Shown here one piece after another: positions 1-5,554 of a DNA stretch of 5,908 bases. The position numbers and the translations under genes were made by a program. This DNA comes from an uncultured Clostridia bacterium (lineage in GTDB: Bacteria > Bacillota > Clostridia > Oscillospirales > Ruminococcaceae). The notes under the pieces are model-generated. The model was not told the origin of the DNA, ran no database searches, and was given only the letters and a program-made list of their open reading frames with translations. The stretch's first letter is position 1; every line of letters starts with the position of its first letter. The stretch is taken from the NCBI GenBank assembly GCA_947302065.1, contig CAMYUO010000137.1, forward strand, positions 1-5,908. Reading direction: 5' to 3'.

Positions 1-1
1 C

Positions 2-913
2 CCGGAATGGCGCAAGATTTATGAAAAGCGCTGCAAGGATTTGGGCTTCTCTGCCTACTTTGACTATTCCTGGCAGTGGGCTTATGAAGATAAGTTCAAG
101 AATGCCGGCCTTACGGCACTCTTGGGCACCGGCTTTGACCCGGGCGTAACAGGCGTTTTCTGTGCTTATGCTCAGAAGCATTACTTTGACGAGATTAATT
201 ATATCGACATTCTCGACTGCAACGGCGGCGACCACGGCTATCCGTTCGCAACCAATTTCAACCCCGAGATAAACATTCGTGAGGTCTCCGCTAAAGGCTC
301 GTACATTCAGGACGGCAAGTGGGTCGAGACTGAGCCTATGGAGATAAAGAGAGTTTACAACTTCGACGAGGTCGGCGAAAAGGATATGTACCTTCTGCAC
401 CACGAGGAGCTTGAATCTCTCGCCCTCAACATCAAGGGCATCAAGAGGATAAGATTCTTCATGACATTCGGTCAGAGCTATCTTACACACCTTAAATGCC
501 TTGAAAACGTGGGTATGACATCTATCGAGCCTATCGAGTTCGAGGGCAAGCAGATAGTTCCTCTGCAGTTCCTCAAGGCTGTTCTGCCCGACCCTGCAAG
601 CCTTGGCCCGAGAACAAAGGGCAAGACTAATATCGGCTGCATCTGCCAGGGCAAAAAGGACGGCAAGGACGTTAAATACTACGTTTACAATGTCTGTGAC
701 CACCAGGAGTGCTACAAGGAAGTCGGCTCGCAGGCAATCAGCTATACAACGGGCGTTCCTGCAATGATCGGCGCAATGATGGTCATGACAGGCAAGTGGA
801 AAAAGCCGGGCGTTTACAACATAGAGGAGTTTGATCCCGATCCGTTCATGGAAGCTCTCAACAAGTGGGGTCTGCCGTGGAAAGAGAACTTCGACCCTGT
901 GCTCGTAGACTGA
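2..913 (+). CDS. Carboxynorspermidine/carboxyspermidine dehydrogenase (saccharopine dehydrogenase family), 5' end cut off by the window
   Basis: The frame is open from base 2, upstream of the first TTG at 41, so the gene enters from outside the window. 303 C-terminal residues are visible. Full family members have about 400, so roughly the first 100, including the N-terminal Rossmann GxGxxG, are missing. Visible family hallmarks are a Y-S-W-Q-W segment (visible residues 22-26), a GFDPGVTG motif (44-51), an HHEELESLA stretch and a C-terminal SQAISYTTGVPA segment. The family uses NADPH to condense L-aspartate semialdehyde with a diamine (putrescine or diaminopropane), giving carboxyspermidine or carboxynorspermidine in the cytoplasm. 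The matching decarboxylase, nspC, lies downstream in the same operon, which supports this over lysine-pathway saccharopine dehydrogenase. Which diamine is used cannot be read from sequence. Stop TGA is at 911-913, one base before the next start. Confidence 0.9.
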   Translation, partial: PEWRKIYEKRCKDLGFSAYFDYSWQWAYEDKFKNAGLTALLGTGFDPGVTGVFCAYAQKHYFDEINYIDILDCNGGDHGYPFATNFNPEINIREVSAKGSYIQDGKWVETEPMEIKRVYNFDEVGEKDMYLLHHEELESLALNIKGIKRIRFFMTFGQSYLTHLKCLENVGMTSIEPIEFEGKQIVPLQFLKAVLPDPASLGPRTKGKTNIGCICQGKKDGKDVKYYVYNVCDHQECYKEVGSQAISYTTGVPAMIGAMMVMTGKWKKPGVYNIEEFDPDPFMEALNKWGLPWKENFDPVLVD

Positions 914-914
914 T

Positions 915-1220
915 ATGGCAAAGATAAGACGTAAGAACGGCAGGCGCAGACTGCTGATACTGCTTGTTATCGTGCTGTTTTTCGCATATTACATCGCAGT
1001 CGGCATCATAATGTCGTATATGAAGATCTCGATGCTGCCAAAGATATTTGCACTCACGCTGCCGTCATTCTTTCTCGGTGTGGCGGTAACGCTGCTGGTG
1101 CTGGATATCCGCTACGGCACGCATCTTAAAAGGCGCAAAAGGATCAGACTCGACAACTCTGATCCTGCTGCCGAAGAAAATAACAACAAGCCTGACGATG
1201 ATGACAGCGAGCAGGCTTGA
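915..1220 (+). CDS. Small two-helix membrane protein of unknown function inside the polyamine operon
   Basis: I do not recognise a family. The 101-residue protein starts with a very basic segment (KIRRKNGRRR, residues 3-12). A hydrophobic helix follows (about 13-35), then a short loop, then a second helix (about 44-64). The tail opens basic (KRRKRIR, 72-78) and ends highly acidic and Asn-rich, with DDDD near the C-terminus. By the positive-inside rule both ends are cytoplasmic, making a membrane hairpin. The ATG lies one base after the dehydrogenase stop and no Shine-Dalgarno sequence precedes it, so translation is probably coupled to the upstream gene. The decarboxylase ATG follows 11 bases after its stop. 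A link to polyamine metabolism or transport rests on position only. The clean reading frame, membrane pattern and tight packing between two real genes argue that it is genuinely coding. Confidence 0.8.
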   Translation: MAKIRRKNGRRRLLILLVIVLFFAYYIAVGIIMSYMKISMLPKIFALTLPSFFLGVAVTLLVLDIRYGTHLKRRKRIRLDNSDPAAEENNNKPDDDDSEQA

Positions 1221-1221
1221 C

Positions 1222-1226
1222 AGGAG
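1222..1226 (+). promoter_or_regulatory. Ribosome binding site that sets the nspC start
   Basis: AGGAG lies five bases before the ATG at 1232. This supports starting there rather than at the in-frame TTG at 1217, which overlaps the stop of the previous gene and has no such site. Decarboxylases of this family usually begin only a few residues before a T-P-x-Y/F-V segment, here residues 9-13 from the ATG. Confidence 0.8.
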
Positions 1227-1231
1227 AAAAA

Positions 1232-2362
1232 ATGTTTGATATCAACAGTGTAAAAACGCCTTGCTACGTGATAAGCGAGCAGGCACTCGCAAAAAATCTC
1301 AATATTCTCGGCAGCGTGATGGAGCACACAGGCTGTAAGATACTGCTTGCACAAAAGGCGTTTTCAAACTTTGTGACCTATCCGCAGCTTTCAAAAGTCC
1401 TCTGCGGCACAACTGCGAGCGGACTTTTCGAGGCTAAGCTCGGCAGGGAAGCGTTTGAGGGCGAGGTCCACGTTTACAGTCCTGCATATACTGATGAGGA
1501 TATGGCAGAGCTTGTAAAGATCGCCGATCATATCGTGTTCAACAGCTTTTCGCAGTGGAAAAAGCACCGTGACACCGTGAAAAACTGCGGCAGGAGCATA
1601 TCCTGCGGTATCCGCTGCAATCCGGAATATTCGGAGATAGACACTGATATTTACAATCCATGTTTTACGGGGTCAAGGCTCGGCACAACGCTTGACAACT
1701 TTGAGGAAAGCGAGCTTGACGGCATTGAAGGTCTGCATTTCCACACGATGTGTGAGCAGGGTGCAGACGTTCTCGAGCGCACGATACCGCACATTGAGGA
1801 AAAGTTCGGCAAGTATCTTGGCAGAATGAAATGGCTCAACCTCGGCGGCGGTCACCACATCACCAAAGACGGTTACGACCTTGCTAAGCTTGAAAAGTGC
1901 GTGAACTATCTGCAGGATAAGTACGGTGTGCAGGTCTATCTTGAGCCTGGCGAGGCTGTGGCACTAAATGCGGGCTGGCTGGTGACAAGCGTGCTCGACA
2001 CGCTCAGAAACGGCATGGATCTTGCGATAGTCGATACATCGGCTGCCTGCCATATGCCAGACGTTCTTGAAATGCCTTACCGACCGATGATAATCGGCTC
2101 GGGTGAATCAGGTGAAAAGGCGTACACATACCGCCTCGGCGGACCGACCTGCCTTGCTGGCGACGTTATCGGAGATTATTCGTTCGATGCACCGCTCAAA
2201 GAGGGCGACAGGCTGGTGTTCACCGATATGGCTATCTACACGACCGTCAAGAACAACACGTTCAACGGTATGCCTCTGCCGAGCATTTATCTTGAAAAGC
2301 TCGACGGCAGCATTGAGCTTGTGCGTGAGTTCGGATATAACGATTTTAAACAAAGACTGTAA
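1232..2362 (+). CDS. nspC: Carboxynorspermidine (carboxyspermidine) decarboxylase, PLP-dependent
   Basis: This 376-residue protein matches the usual family length of about 380. It is a fold-type III (alanine-racemase-fold) decarboxylase that removes CO2 from carboxynorspermidine or carboxyspermidine to give norspermidine or spermidine in the cytoplasm. Seen in sequence: the PLP Schiff-base lysine in ILLAQKAFS (Lys42); HFH at 169-171, the usual position of the His that stacks on the cofactor; the glycine run LNLGGGHH (203-209) that binds PLP phosphate; EPGE (238-241); the CHMPDVLEMPYRP block (273-285); and GGPTCLAGD (303-311), with the Cys-Asp pair expected across the dimer interface. All key residues are present, so it should be active. 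It is the last gene of the operon and is followed by a hairpin. LysA and ornithine decarboxylase share the fold, but the CHMPDVLEMPYRP and TCLAGD blocks and the dehydrogenase partner fit nspC better. Confidence 0.95.
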   Translation: MFDINSVKTPCYVISEQALAKNLNILGSVMEHTGCKILLAQKAFSNFVTYPQLSKVLCGTTASGLFEAKLGREAFEGEVHVYSPAYTDEDMAELVKIADHIVFNSFSQWKKHRDTVKNCGRSISCGIRCNPEYSEIDTDIYNPCFTGSRLGTTLDNFEESELDGIEGLHFHTMCEQGADVLERTIPHIEEKFGKYLGRMKWLNLGGGHHITKDGYDLAKLEKCVNYLQDKYGVQVYLEPGEAVALNAGWLVTSVLDTLRNGMDLAIVDTSAACHMPDVLEMPYRPMIIGSGESGEKAYTYRLGGPTCLAGDVIGDYSFDAPLKEGDRLVFTDMAIYTTVKNNTFNGMPLPSIYLEKLDGSIELVREFGYNDFKQRL

Positions 2363-2367
2363 TTGCA

Positions 2368-2401
2368 AAATTCCTTTCTGCTTTTGAGCGGGAAGGAATT
2401 T
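2368..2401 (+). terminator. Hairpin, probable terminator of the polyamine operon
   Basis: AAATTCCTT at 2368-2376 pairs perfectly with AAGGAATTT at 2393-2401. The pairing extends inward through 2377-2381/2388-2392, with two G-U pairs, to a six-base loop. That makes a 14-bp stem starting six bases after the nspC stop. The T-run after it (TTTGTTATATT) is imperfect, so termination may be partial and some transcripts may read into the flavoprotein gene. Confidence 0.6.
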
Positions 2402-2415
2402 GTTATATTAGCTAT

Positions 2416-2422
2416 AAGGGAG
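2416..2422 (+). promoter_or_regulatory. Ribosome binding site that sets the flavoprotein start
   Basis: AAGGGAG lies nine bases before the ATG at 2432. A nearer ATG at 2425 is out of frame and too close to the site. The site therefore selects 2432 and argues against the upstream TTG extension. Confidence 0.75.
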
Positions 2423-2431
2423 AAATGCAAA

Positions 2432-2971
2432 ATGAAAGCACTTATCATCAATTGTTCACCTGTGAGGAACGGCGCAACTGCAGAAATGTGCAGCATTATT
2501 GAAGCGGAGCTGTCGCAAAGATATGAAACAAAGTCGGTCTGCATCGACGATTACAGCATAGCCTTTTGTAAGGGCTGCCGAAGCTGCCATAACACAGCAA
2601 AATGCGTTATGACCGATGGCGCACAGCAACTGATGGCGGAATTTGAGGCTGCTGATGTTATCGTTTGCGTTTCACCGTCTTATTGGGCTGATGTTCCGGG
2701 GCAGTTCAAGGCTTTCATCGATCGCTGTACGCCTTACAGCAATACCCACGAGCCGCACGCAAGTCTGTCAAAAGGCAAAAAAGGCTTTGCTGTCGTTCTG
2801 AGGACCGGGCCTAACATGAAGGAGTGCGAACGGCTGATACAGACAATTGAGCATTTTTACGGGCATCTTGAAATAGAGTGCTGCGGACATCTCGGGCTTT
2901 GCAGCATCGGGAGTAAGATTGATGTAACCCCGAGAACGATGGAAATACGGGACTTTTGCAGGAATATCTGA
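2432..2971 (+). CDS. Flavodoxin-fold NAD(P)H-dependent FMN oxidoreductase with a four-Cys cluster motif (iron-sulfur flavoprotein-like)
   Basis: This 179-residue protein has the NADPH-dependent FMN reductase/flavodoxin-like fold. MKALIINCSP (1-10) is strand 1, leading into the FMN phosphate loop (8-17, with the N-G-A-T end in place of the common G-N-T). SPSYW (81-85) and GQFKAFIDR (90-98) are the usual flavin-side and dimer segments. CKGCRSCHNTAKC at 46-58 has the spacing C-x2-C-x2-C-x5-C. This fits the compact CX2CX2CX4-7C motif that holds a 4Fe-4S cluster in archaeal and clostridial iron-sulfur flavoproteins. Electron transfer in the cytoplasm is the likely role; the substrate is unknown. 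The start at 2432 has AAGGGAG at 2416-2422. An in-frame TTG at 2363 would add 23 residues before the first strand and lacks a site. The gene sits alone between two hairpins. No clear dedicated promoter was found, so it may rely partly on read-through. Confidence 0.88.
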   Translation: MKALIINCSPVRNGATAEMCSIIEAELSQRYETKSVCIDDYSIAFCKGCRSCHNTAKCVMTDGAQQLMAEFEAADVIVCVSPSYWADVPGQFKAFIDRCTPYSNTHEPHASLSKGKKGFAVVLRTGPNMKECERLIQTIEHFYGHLEIECCGHLGLCSIGSKIDVTPRTMEIRDFCRNI

Positions 2972-2977
2972 TCCATT

Positions 2978-3009
2978 GCGCTGTGCTGCTTTTGCGGTGC
3001 GGCGCTTTT
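2978..3009 (+). terminator. Rho-independent terminator after the flavoprotein gene
   Basis: Bases 2978-2989 pair with 2994-3005 to form a 12-bp stem with a TTTT loop, followed directly by TTTT. Four of the pairs are G-U in the + strand RNA and become A-C mismatches in the opposite RNA, so the signal works for + strand transcripts only. It begins six bases after the stop codon and insulates the MarR unit downstream. Confidence 0.75.
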
Positions 3010-3035
3010 AAATTGTAAACTTTTTATACGGGTAC

Positions 3036-3064
3036 TTGACAAAGTGGTAACAAGTTACTATAAT
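3036..3064 (+). promoter_or_regulatory. Consensus sigma-A promoter for the MarR-DUF6544 unit
   Basis: TTGACA at 3036-3041 and TATAAT at 3059-3064 are both perfect consensus hexamers with the ideal 17-base spacer. Transcription should start near 3071, giving a leader of about 37 bases. An unregulated promoter this strong would be costly, which fits repression at the overlapping palindromes. Confidence 0.92.
3047..3058. promoter_or_regulatory. Operator palindrome 1 (probable MarR site) in the promoter spacer
   Basis: GTAACAAGTTAC is an inverted repeat (GTAAC/GTTAC around AA). It fills the promoter spacer up to the first base of the -10 box, so a bound protein would block RNA polymerase. An identical 12-mer lies 25 bases downstream. 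Assigning it to the adjacent MarR protein is inference from position and from the palindromic sites typical of that family. Confidence 0.85.
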
Positions 3065-3071
3065 ATAAGCA

Positions 3072-3083
3072 GTAACAAGTTAC
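3072..3083. promoter_or_regulatory. Operator palindrome 2 (probable MarR site) at the transcription start
   Basis: This is a second exact copy of GTAACAAGTTAC. Flanking A and T extend the dyad to 14 bp (3071-3084). It begins at about +1, just downstream of the -10 box. The spacing from copy 1 is 25 bp. Two exact copies bracketing a -10 box are very unlikely by chance. Confidence 0.85.
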
Positions 3084-3107
3084 TACACTAACAGGAGGTA
3101 CACACCT

Positions 3108-3590
3108 ATGAAAATGGACGAGATGTACACACGCTTTGCAGACAGCACGTTAGATATGCAAAAAGCGCTGTTTACCAGCATTTTTGTGATGCAGAACAGA
3201 ATGCAGACAGCCTGCGAGAAACTGCAGACACAGATATCTATGAAACAGTGGCTGTTGATCGTAATGGCGCAGAGCTGTCCCGAGCCGAGAACACTGACAG
3301 CGGTGGGCGAGCTTATGGGCTGCTCACGGCAGAACGTCAAAAAGCTCGCTGCTGCGCTTGAAAACAAGGGCTTTGTAAAGCTCGAGCAGGGCAGCAACAA
3401 TTCGGTGCAGCTGGTGCTGACTGAAAAGGCAATGGGGTATTTTGAGGAAATGGGCGAACGGCACGCAAAGACGTTCGAGCTTTTGTATTCCGAGTTCAGC
3501 GAGCAGGAGATAAAGGAGCTTTTCAGGCTTTACGGCAAGCTTTACGCAGGAATGGAAAAGGTCGAGAGCTATGCAGAAAAGACAAAATAA
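3108..3590 (+). CDS. MarR-family winged-helix transcriptional regulator
   Basis: This 160-residue protein is of typical MarR length. N-terminal and C-terminal helices (about 5-40 and 115-157) would form the dimer interface. The winged helix-turn-helix spans about 45-105: TLTAVGELMG (62-71) is the helix before the turn, SRQNVKKLAAALENKG (73-88) is the recognition helix, and 91-104 is the wing, ending in the family L-T-E-K. The wing reads GSNNSVQLVLT, so the Arg common in the family D-x-R wing is replaced by Asn. AGGAGG at 3093-3098 lies nine bases before the ATG and favours this start over the Met at residue 3. The gene follows a perfect promoter overlaid with two palindromes and precedes a membrane protein gene by 33 bases. 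It most likely represses its own operon and releases on a small ligand, whose identity is not visible. Confidence 0.92.
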   Translation: MKMDEMYTRFADSTLDMQKALFTSIFVMQNRMQTACEKLQTQISMKQWLLIVMAQSCPEPRTLTAVGELMGCSRQNVKKLAAALENKGFVKLEQGSNNSVQLVLTEKAMGYFEEMGERHAKTFELLYSEFSEQEIKELFRLYGKLYAGMEKVESYAEKTK

Positions 3591-3609
3591 CAGAAAAAAA
3601 TAGTATAAC

Positions 3610-3615
3610 AAGGAG
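3610..3615 (+). promoter_or_regulatory. First ribosome binding site of the DUF6544-type gene
   Basis: AAGGAG lies eight bases before the ATG at 3624. It supports the longer form of the protein, which includes the basic KRTRRKRR segment ahead of the membrane helix. Confidence 0.7.
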
Positions 3616-3623
3616 AAAACAAG

Positions 3624-4472
3624 ATGAAAAGAACAAGGAGGAAAAGACGTATGTTTGTTGTGCTCGGAGTCATAGTTACCATTATCGGTTTGCTGATGAT
3701 ATGGTTCAACATCTCTTATTCGCCGATGAAAAAGCAGTTCAGAAAAGACATCGACAGGCTCACAGCCGAAAACAAGCTTAAAACGAACGGCGAGGTGTTC
3801 ACCGAAAAGGACTTTGAGGATCTTCCGATGCCGATACGCAAATATATAGAAAACTGCGGTTATATCGGCAAACGCAAGATGTCTTATCTTACGATGCAGT
3901 ACAAGGACGTTGATTTCCGAACGGGCAAAAACGCAGCAAAACTCAGAATGGACTATACACAGTACAACTTTGTCAAACAGCCGTGCAGAATGGCGCTTGA
4001 CGATGCAAGTATGTTCGGTGTGCCTTTTCAGGGGTATGATTACTATGAAAACGGCAAGGGCGGAATGAAAGGCGTTATCGGCAAGCTGATAACCATTTTC
4101 AATGATACGGGCGACGAAATGGACAGGGCTTGCCTTGTTACTTTCCTTGCGGAAAGCCTGTTTGTGCCGACGGTGCTTTTGCAGGACTATGTGACCTTTG
4201 AGCAGATAAGCGACTATGAGGTCAGAGGCAGCATAACTTATAAAGGTCAGACGGTCAGCGGCGTTTTCAAGTTCAATAAGGACTATGAGATGGAGTCGTT
4301 CGTTACCACCGACAGAAAAGACGACAAGACGCCTTGGACAGCGCTTTGCAGCAACTATGAGGTCGCTGACAGCGGCATAAAAGTGCCGACGACATTCAAA
4401 GCTGTCTGGAATTTCACTGACGGCGATTTTGTCTACTTTGACGGCAAGATAAGCAGCATTGCATACGGCTAA
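3624..4472 (+). CDS. Membrane-anchored DUF6544-type protein of unknown function, partner of the MarR regulator
   Basis: This 282-residue protein opens with KRTRRKRR, then one hydrophobic helix (10-28), then a soluble domain. That predicts an N-terminal anchor with the domain outside the membrane; no lipobox is seen. Three blocks resemble the DUF6544 family as I remember it: LPMPIRKYIENCG (67-79), FLAESLFVPTVLL (174-186) and TPWTALCSNYEV (236-247), between alternating beta-like stretches. The family's biochemical role is not known to me, so none is assigned. The gene lies 33 bases after the MarR gene with no promoter or terminator between, so the two are probably co-transcribed. It may be the main target of that regulator, for example in an envelope stress or detoxification response; that is inference. 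A second start at 3651 is possible and would drop the basic N-terminus. Confidence 0.82.
   Translation: MKRTRRKRRMFVVLGVIVTIIGLLMIWFNISYSPMKKQFRKDIDRLTAENKLKTNGEVFTEKDFEDLPMPIRKYIENCGYIGKRKMSYLTMQYKDVDFRTGKNAAKLRMDYTQYNFVKQPCRMALDDASMFGVPFQGYDYYENGKGGMKGVIGKLITIFNDTGDEMDRACLVTFLAESLFVPTVLLQDYVTFEQISDYEVRGSITYKGQTVSGVFKFNKDYEMESFVTTDRKDDKTPWTALCSNYEVADSGIKVPTTFKAVWNFTDGDFVYFDGKISSIAYG
3636..3641 (+). promoter_or_regulatory. Second, internal ribosome binding site for an alternative start at 3651
   Basis: AGGAGG lies nine bases before an in-frame ATG at 3651 (Met10). It is a better match than the upstream site. However, it falls on arginine codons of the basic N-terminus (AGG AGG), so it may be a by-product of that composition. 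Confidence 0.45.
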
Positions 4473-4477
4473 TAAAA

Positions 4478-4524
4478 AAGCACTGTGCTTTCCTTTGCGG
4501 AATACACAGTGCTTAGCTTTTATT
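4478..4524. terminator. Bidirectional terminator between convergent genes
   Basis: AAGCACTGTG (4478-4487) pairs perfectly with CACAGTGCTT (4505-4514), and TTCC/GGAA (4490-4493/4499-4502) adds pairing inside. Reading +, the stem is followed by AGCTTTTATTAT. Reading -, it is followed by TTTATTA after the paired TT, and the combined T-run is six long. It starts five bases after the + strand stop. The - strand HAD stop lies at 4528-4530, so this one element ends both genes. Confidence 0.88.
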
Positions 4525-4527
4525 ATG

Positions 4528-5313
4528 TTATTGCAGACAATACTTTGTGACCTCTTTCATCACGCTGTTGTCGTTGTTCGAGCCGGTGATGAAATTTGCT
4601 ACCTGCTTGACAGAGTTGTGCGCATTTGACATCGCAAAGCTGTAATATGCACAGTTGAGCATGTCCACATCATTGAGATAGTCGCCGAATGCCATGACCT
4701 CGTTGTATCCGACACCGAAACGGTTGCATATGTTTGAAAGAGCAGAGCCTTTGTTTATGCCCTTGTTCATCATATCCACCCAGTTGCTGCCCGAGAGCAG
4801 TGCTGTGCAGTTCTGTGAGAACTCGTCGCCGAGCGCTTCATACTGAGCGTTGGTAAAGCCGTTTCCGTTGTATATCGCTATCTTGAATATCTCATCATCG
4901 CAGTCATGCAGGTCTTTGAGATAAGTCTGGCAGATGTAATACTGTGCGATCTCCTGATCCTGCTGAGGATCCTTGGAATTGTGCCATGCACCCTTTTTGC
5001 CGCACAGAATAAGCGTGTAGCCCTTAGCCTCGCAGTAGTCGATAACGTTCATCACGATATCCCTGTCAATGATCGAGGTGTAAACGCATTCACCGCCGAT
5101 AACGATGTATGCACCGTTGTCGCAGATGAAAGTCAGATCCTTGAGGTGATTGCCAAACTGCTTTTTGAGCACGTTGAAGCTTCTGCCGCTTGAAATAACG
5201 AAGTTTATCTTTCTGCGGCTCAGATCGGTGATAACGTCTTCAAAATTATCGGGGAGCTTTTTGTCATCGTCGAGCAGTGTGCCGTCCATATCGGTCGCAA
5301 CTATCTTTATCAT
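4528..5313 (-). CDS. Cof-type HAD-superfamily hydrolase (probable sugar-phosphate phosphatase)
   Basis: This 261-residue protein is close to the 265-275 usual for Cof-type HAD phosphatases. Motif I is DMDGT (8-12), with nucleophile Asp8 and acid/base Asp10. Motif II is VISSGR (39-44). Motif III is Lys188 in INKGSAL. Motif IV is GDYLNDVDML (210-219), with Mg-binding Asp211 and Asp215. The region between motifs II and III, about 80-180, is the C2-type cap that sets substrate choice. Such enzymes dephosphorylate small phosphorylated metabolites, often sugar phosphates or flavin precursors, in the cytoplasm. The actual substrate cannot be told. All catalytic residues are present. AAGGAGG (5321-5327 read on the - strand) lies seven bases before the ATG. 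The gene is monocistronic, with its own promoter and a terminator shared with the convergent gene. Confidence 0.93.
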   Translation of the reverse strand: MIKIVATDMDGTLLDDDKKLPDNFEDVITDLSRRKINFVISSGRSFNVLKKQFGNHLKDLTFICDNGAYIVIGGECVYTSIIDRDIVMNVIDYCEAKGYTLILCGKKGAWHNSKDPQQDQEIAQYYICQTYLKDLHDCDDEIFKIAIYNGNGFTNAQYEALGDEFSQNCTALLSGSNWVDMMNKGINKGSALSNICNRFGVGYNEVMAFGDYLNDVDMLNCAYYSFAMSNAHNSVKQVANFITGSNNDNSVMKEVTKYCLQ

Positions 5314-5362
5314 GGCTTATCCTCCTTGAGTGTCCGCTGCCGCTTGTTTGTTTTACTTTGAC

Positions 5363-5391
5363 TTATCAAGCCGTCCTTGACGGTGTGATAA
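5363..5391. repeat. Symmetric 29-bp dyad in the leader of the HAD gene
   Basis: TTATCA (5363-5368) and TGATAA (5386-5391) enclose CCGTC (5371-5375) and GACGG (5379-5383). Two-base asymmetries lie on each side and the centre is three bases. No T-run follows in either direction, so it is not a terminator. In the HAD transcript it would fold at about +7 to +35. It could be an operator just downstream of the promoter or a 5' stabilising stem. Confidence 0.6.
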
Positions 5392-5403
5392 ATTGATACT
5401 TAG

Positions 5404-5432
5404 ATTATATAGTATTGCTCGGCTTATTTCAA
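5404..5432 (-). promoter_or_regulatory. Sigma-A promoter of the HAD gene
   Basis: On the - strand, TTGAAA (5432-5427) and TATAAT (5409-5404) are separated by exactly 17 bases. The start should fall near 5397, giving a leader of about 84 bases that contains the symmetric dyad and the AAGGAGG site. Confidence 0.85.
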
Positions 5433-5554
5433 GCAGTTTCGAACCGATTTTTCAACTTTGTATGTTTGTCTATTATTAATCAAAACACAGGCTTCGGATT
5501 GGTATATATGAACAAAACAAATCTGCGGACTTTAGTTCGTGACGATACATCTTT

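Noticed and set aside
41..913. TTG at 41 as the start of the dehydrogenase
   Set aside because: The frame is open back to base 2 and the residues upstream (PEWRKIYEKR) continue a typical family sequence. The gene is cut by the window edge, not started at 41.
1217..1231. TTG at 1217 as the nspC start
   Set aside because: It overlaps the preceding stop and lacks a ribosome binding site. The ATG at 1232 has AGGAG at good spacing and matches the family N-terminus.
2363..2431. TTG at 2363 as the flavoprotein start
   Set aside because: It would place 23 residues encoded by a hairpin region before the first strand of the fold, whereas the ATG at 2432 has a clear site.
3083..3400. 105-codon open frame opposite the MarR gene
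   Set aside because: It is the antisense shadow of a well supported gene, without a ribosome binding site or family features. The same holds for the other antisense frames at 478-666, 1112-1354, 1651-1858, 2108-2544, 2857-3042 and 3324-3611, and for 4906-5193 opposite the HAD gene.
5437..5450. tRNA-like GGTTCGAA on the - strand
   Set aside because: The flanking bases do not form a T-arm stem and no anticodon or acceptor stem can be laid out around it.
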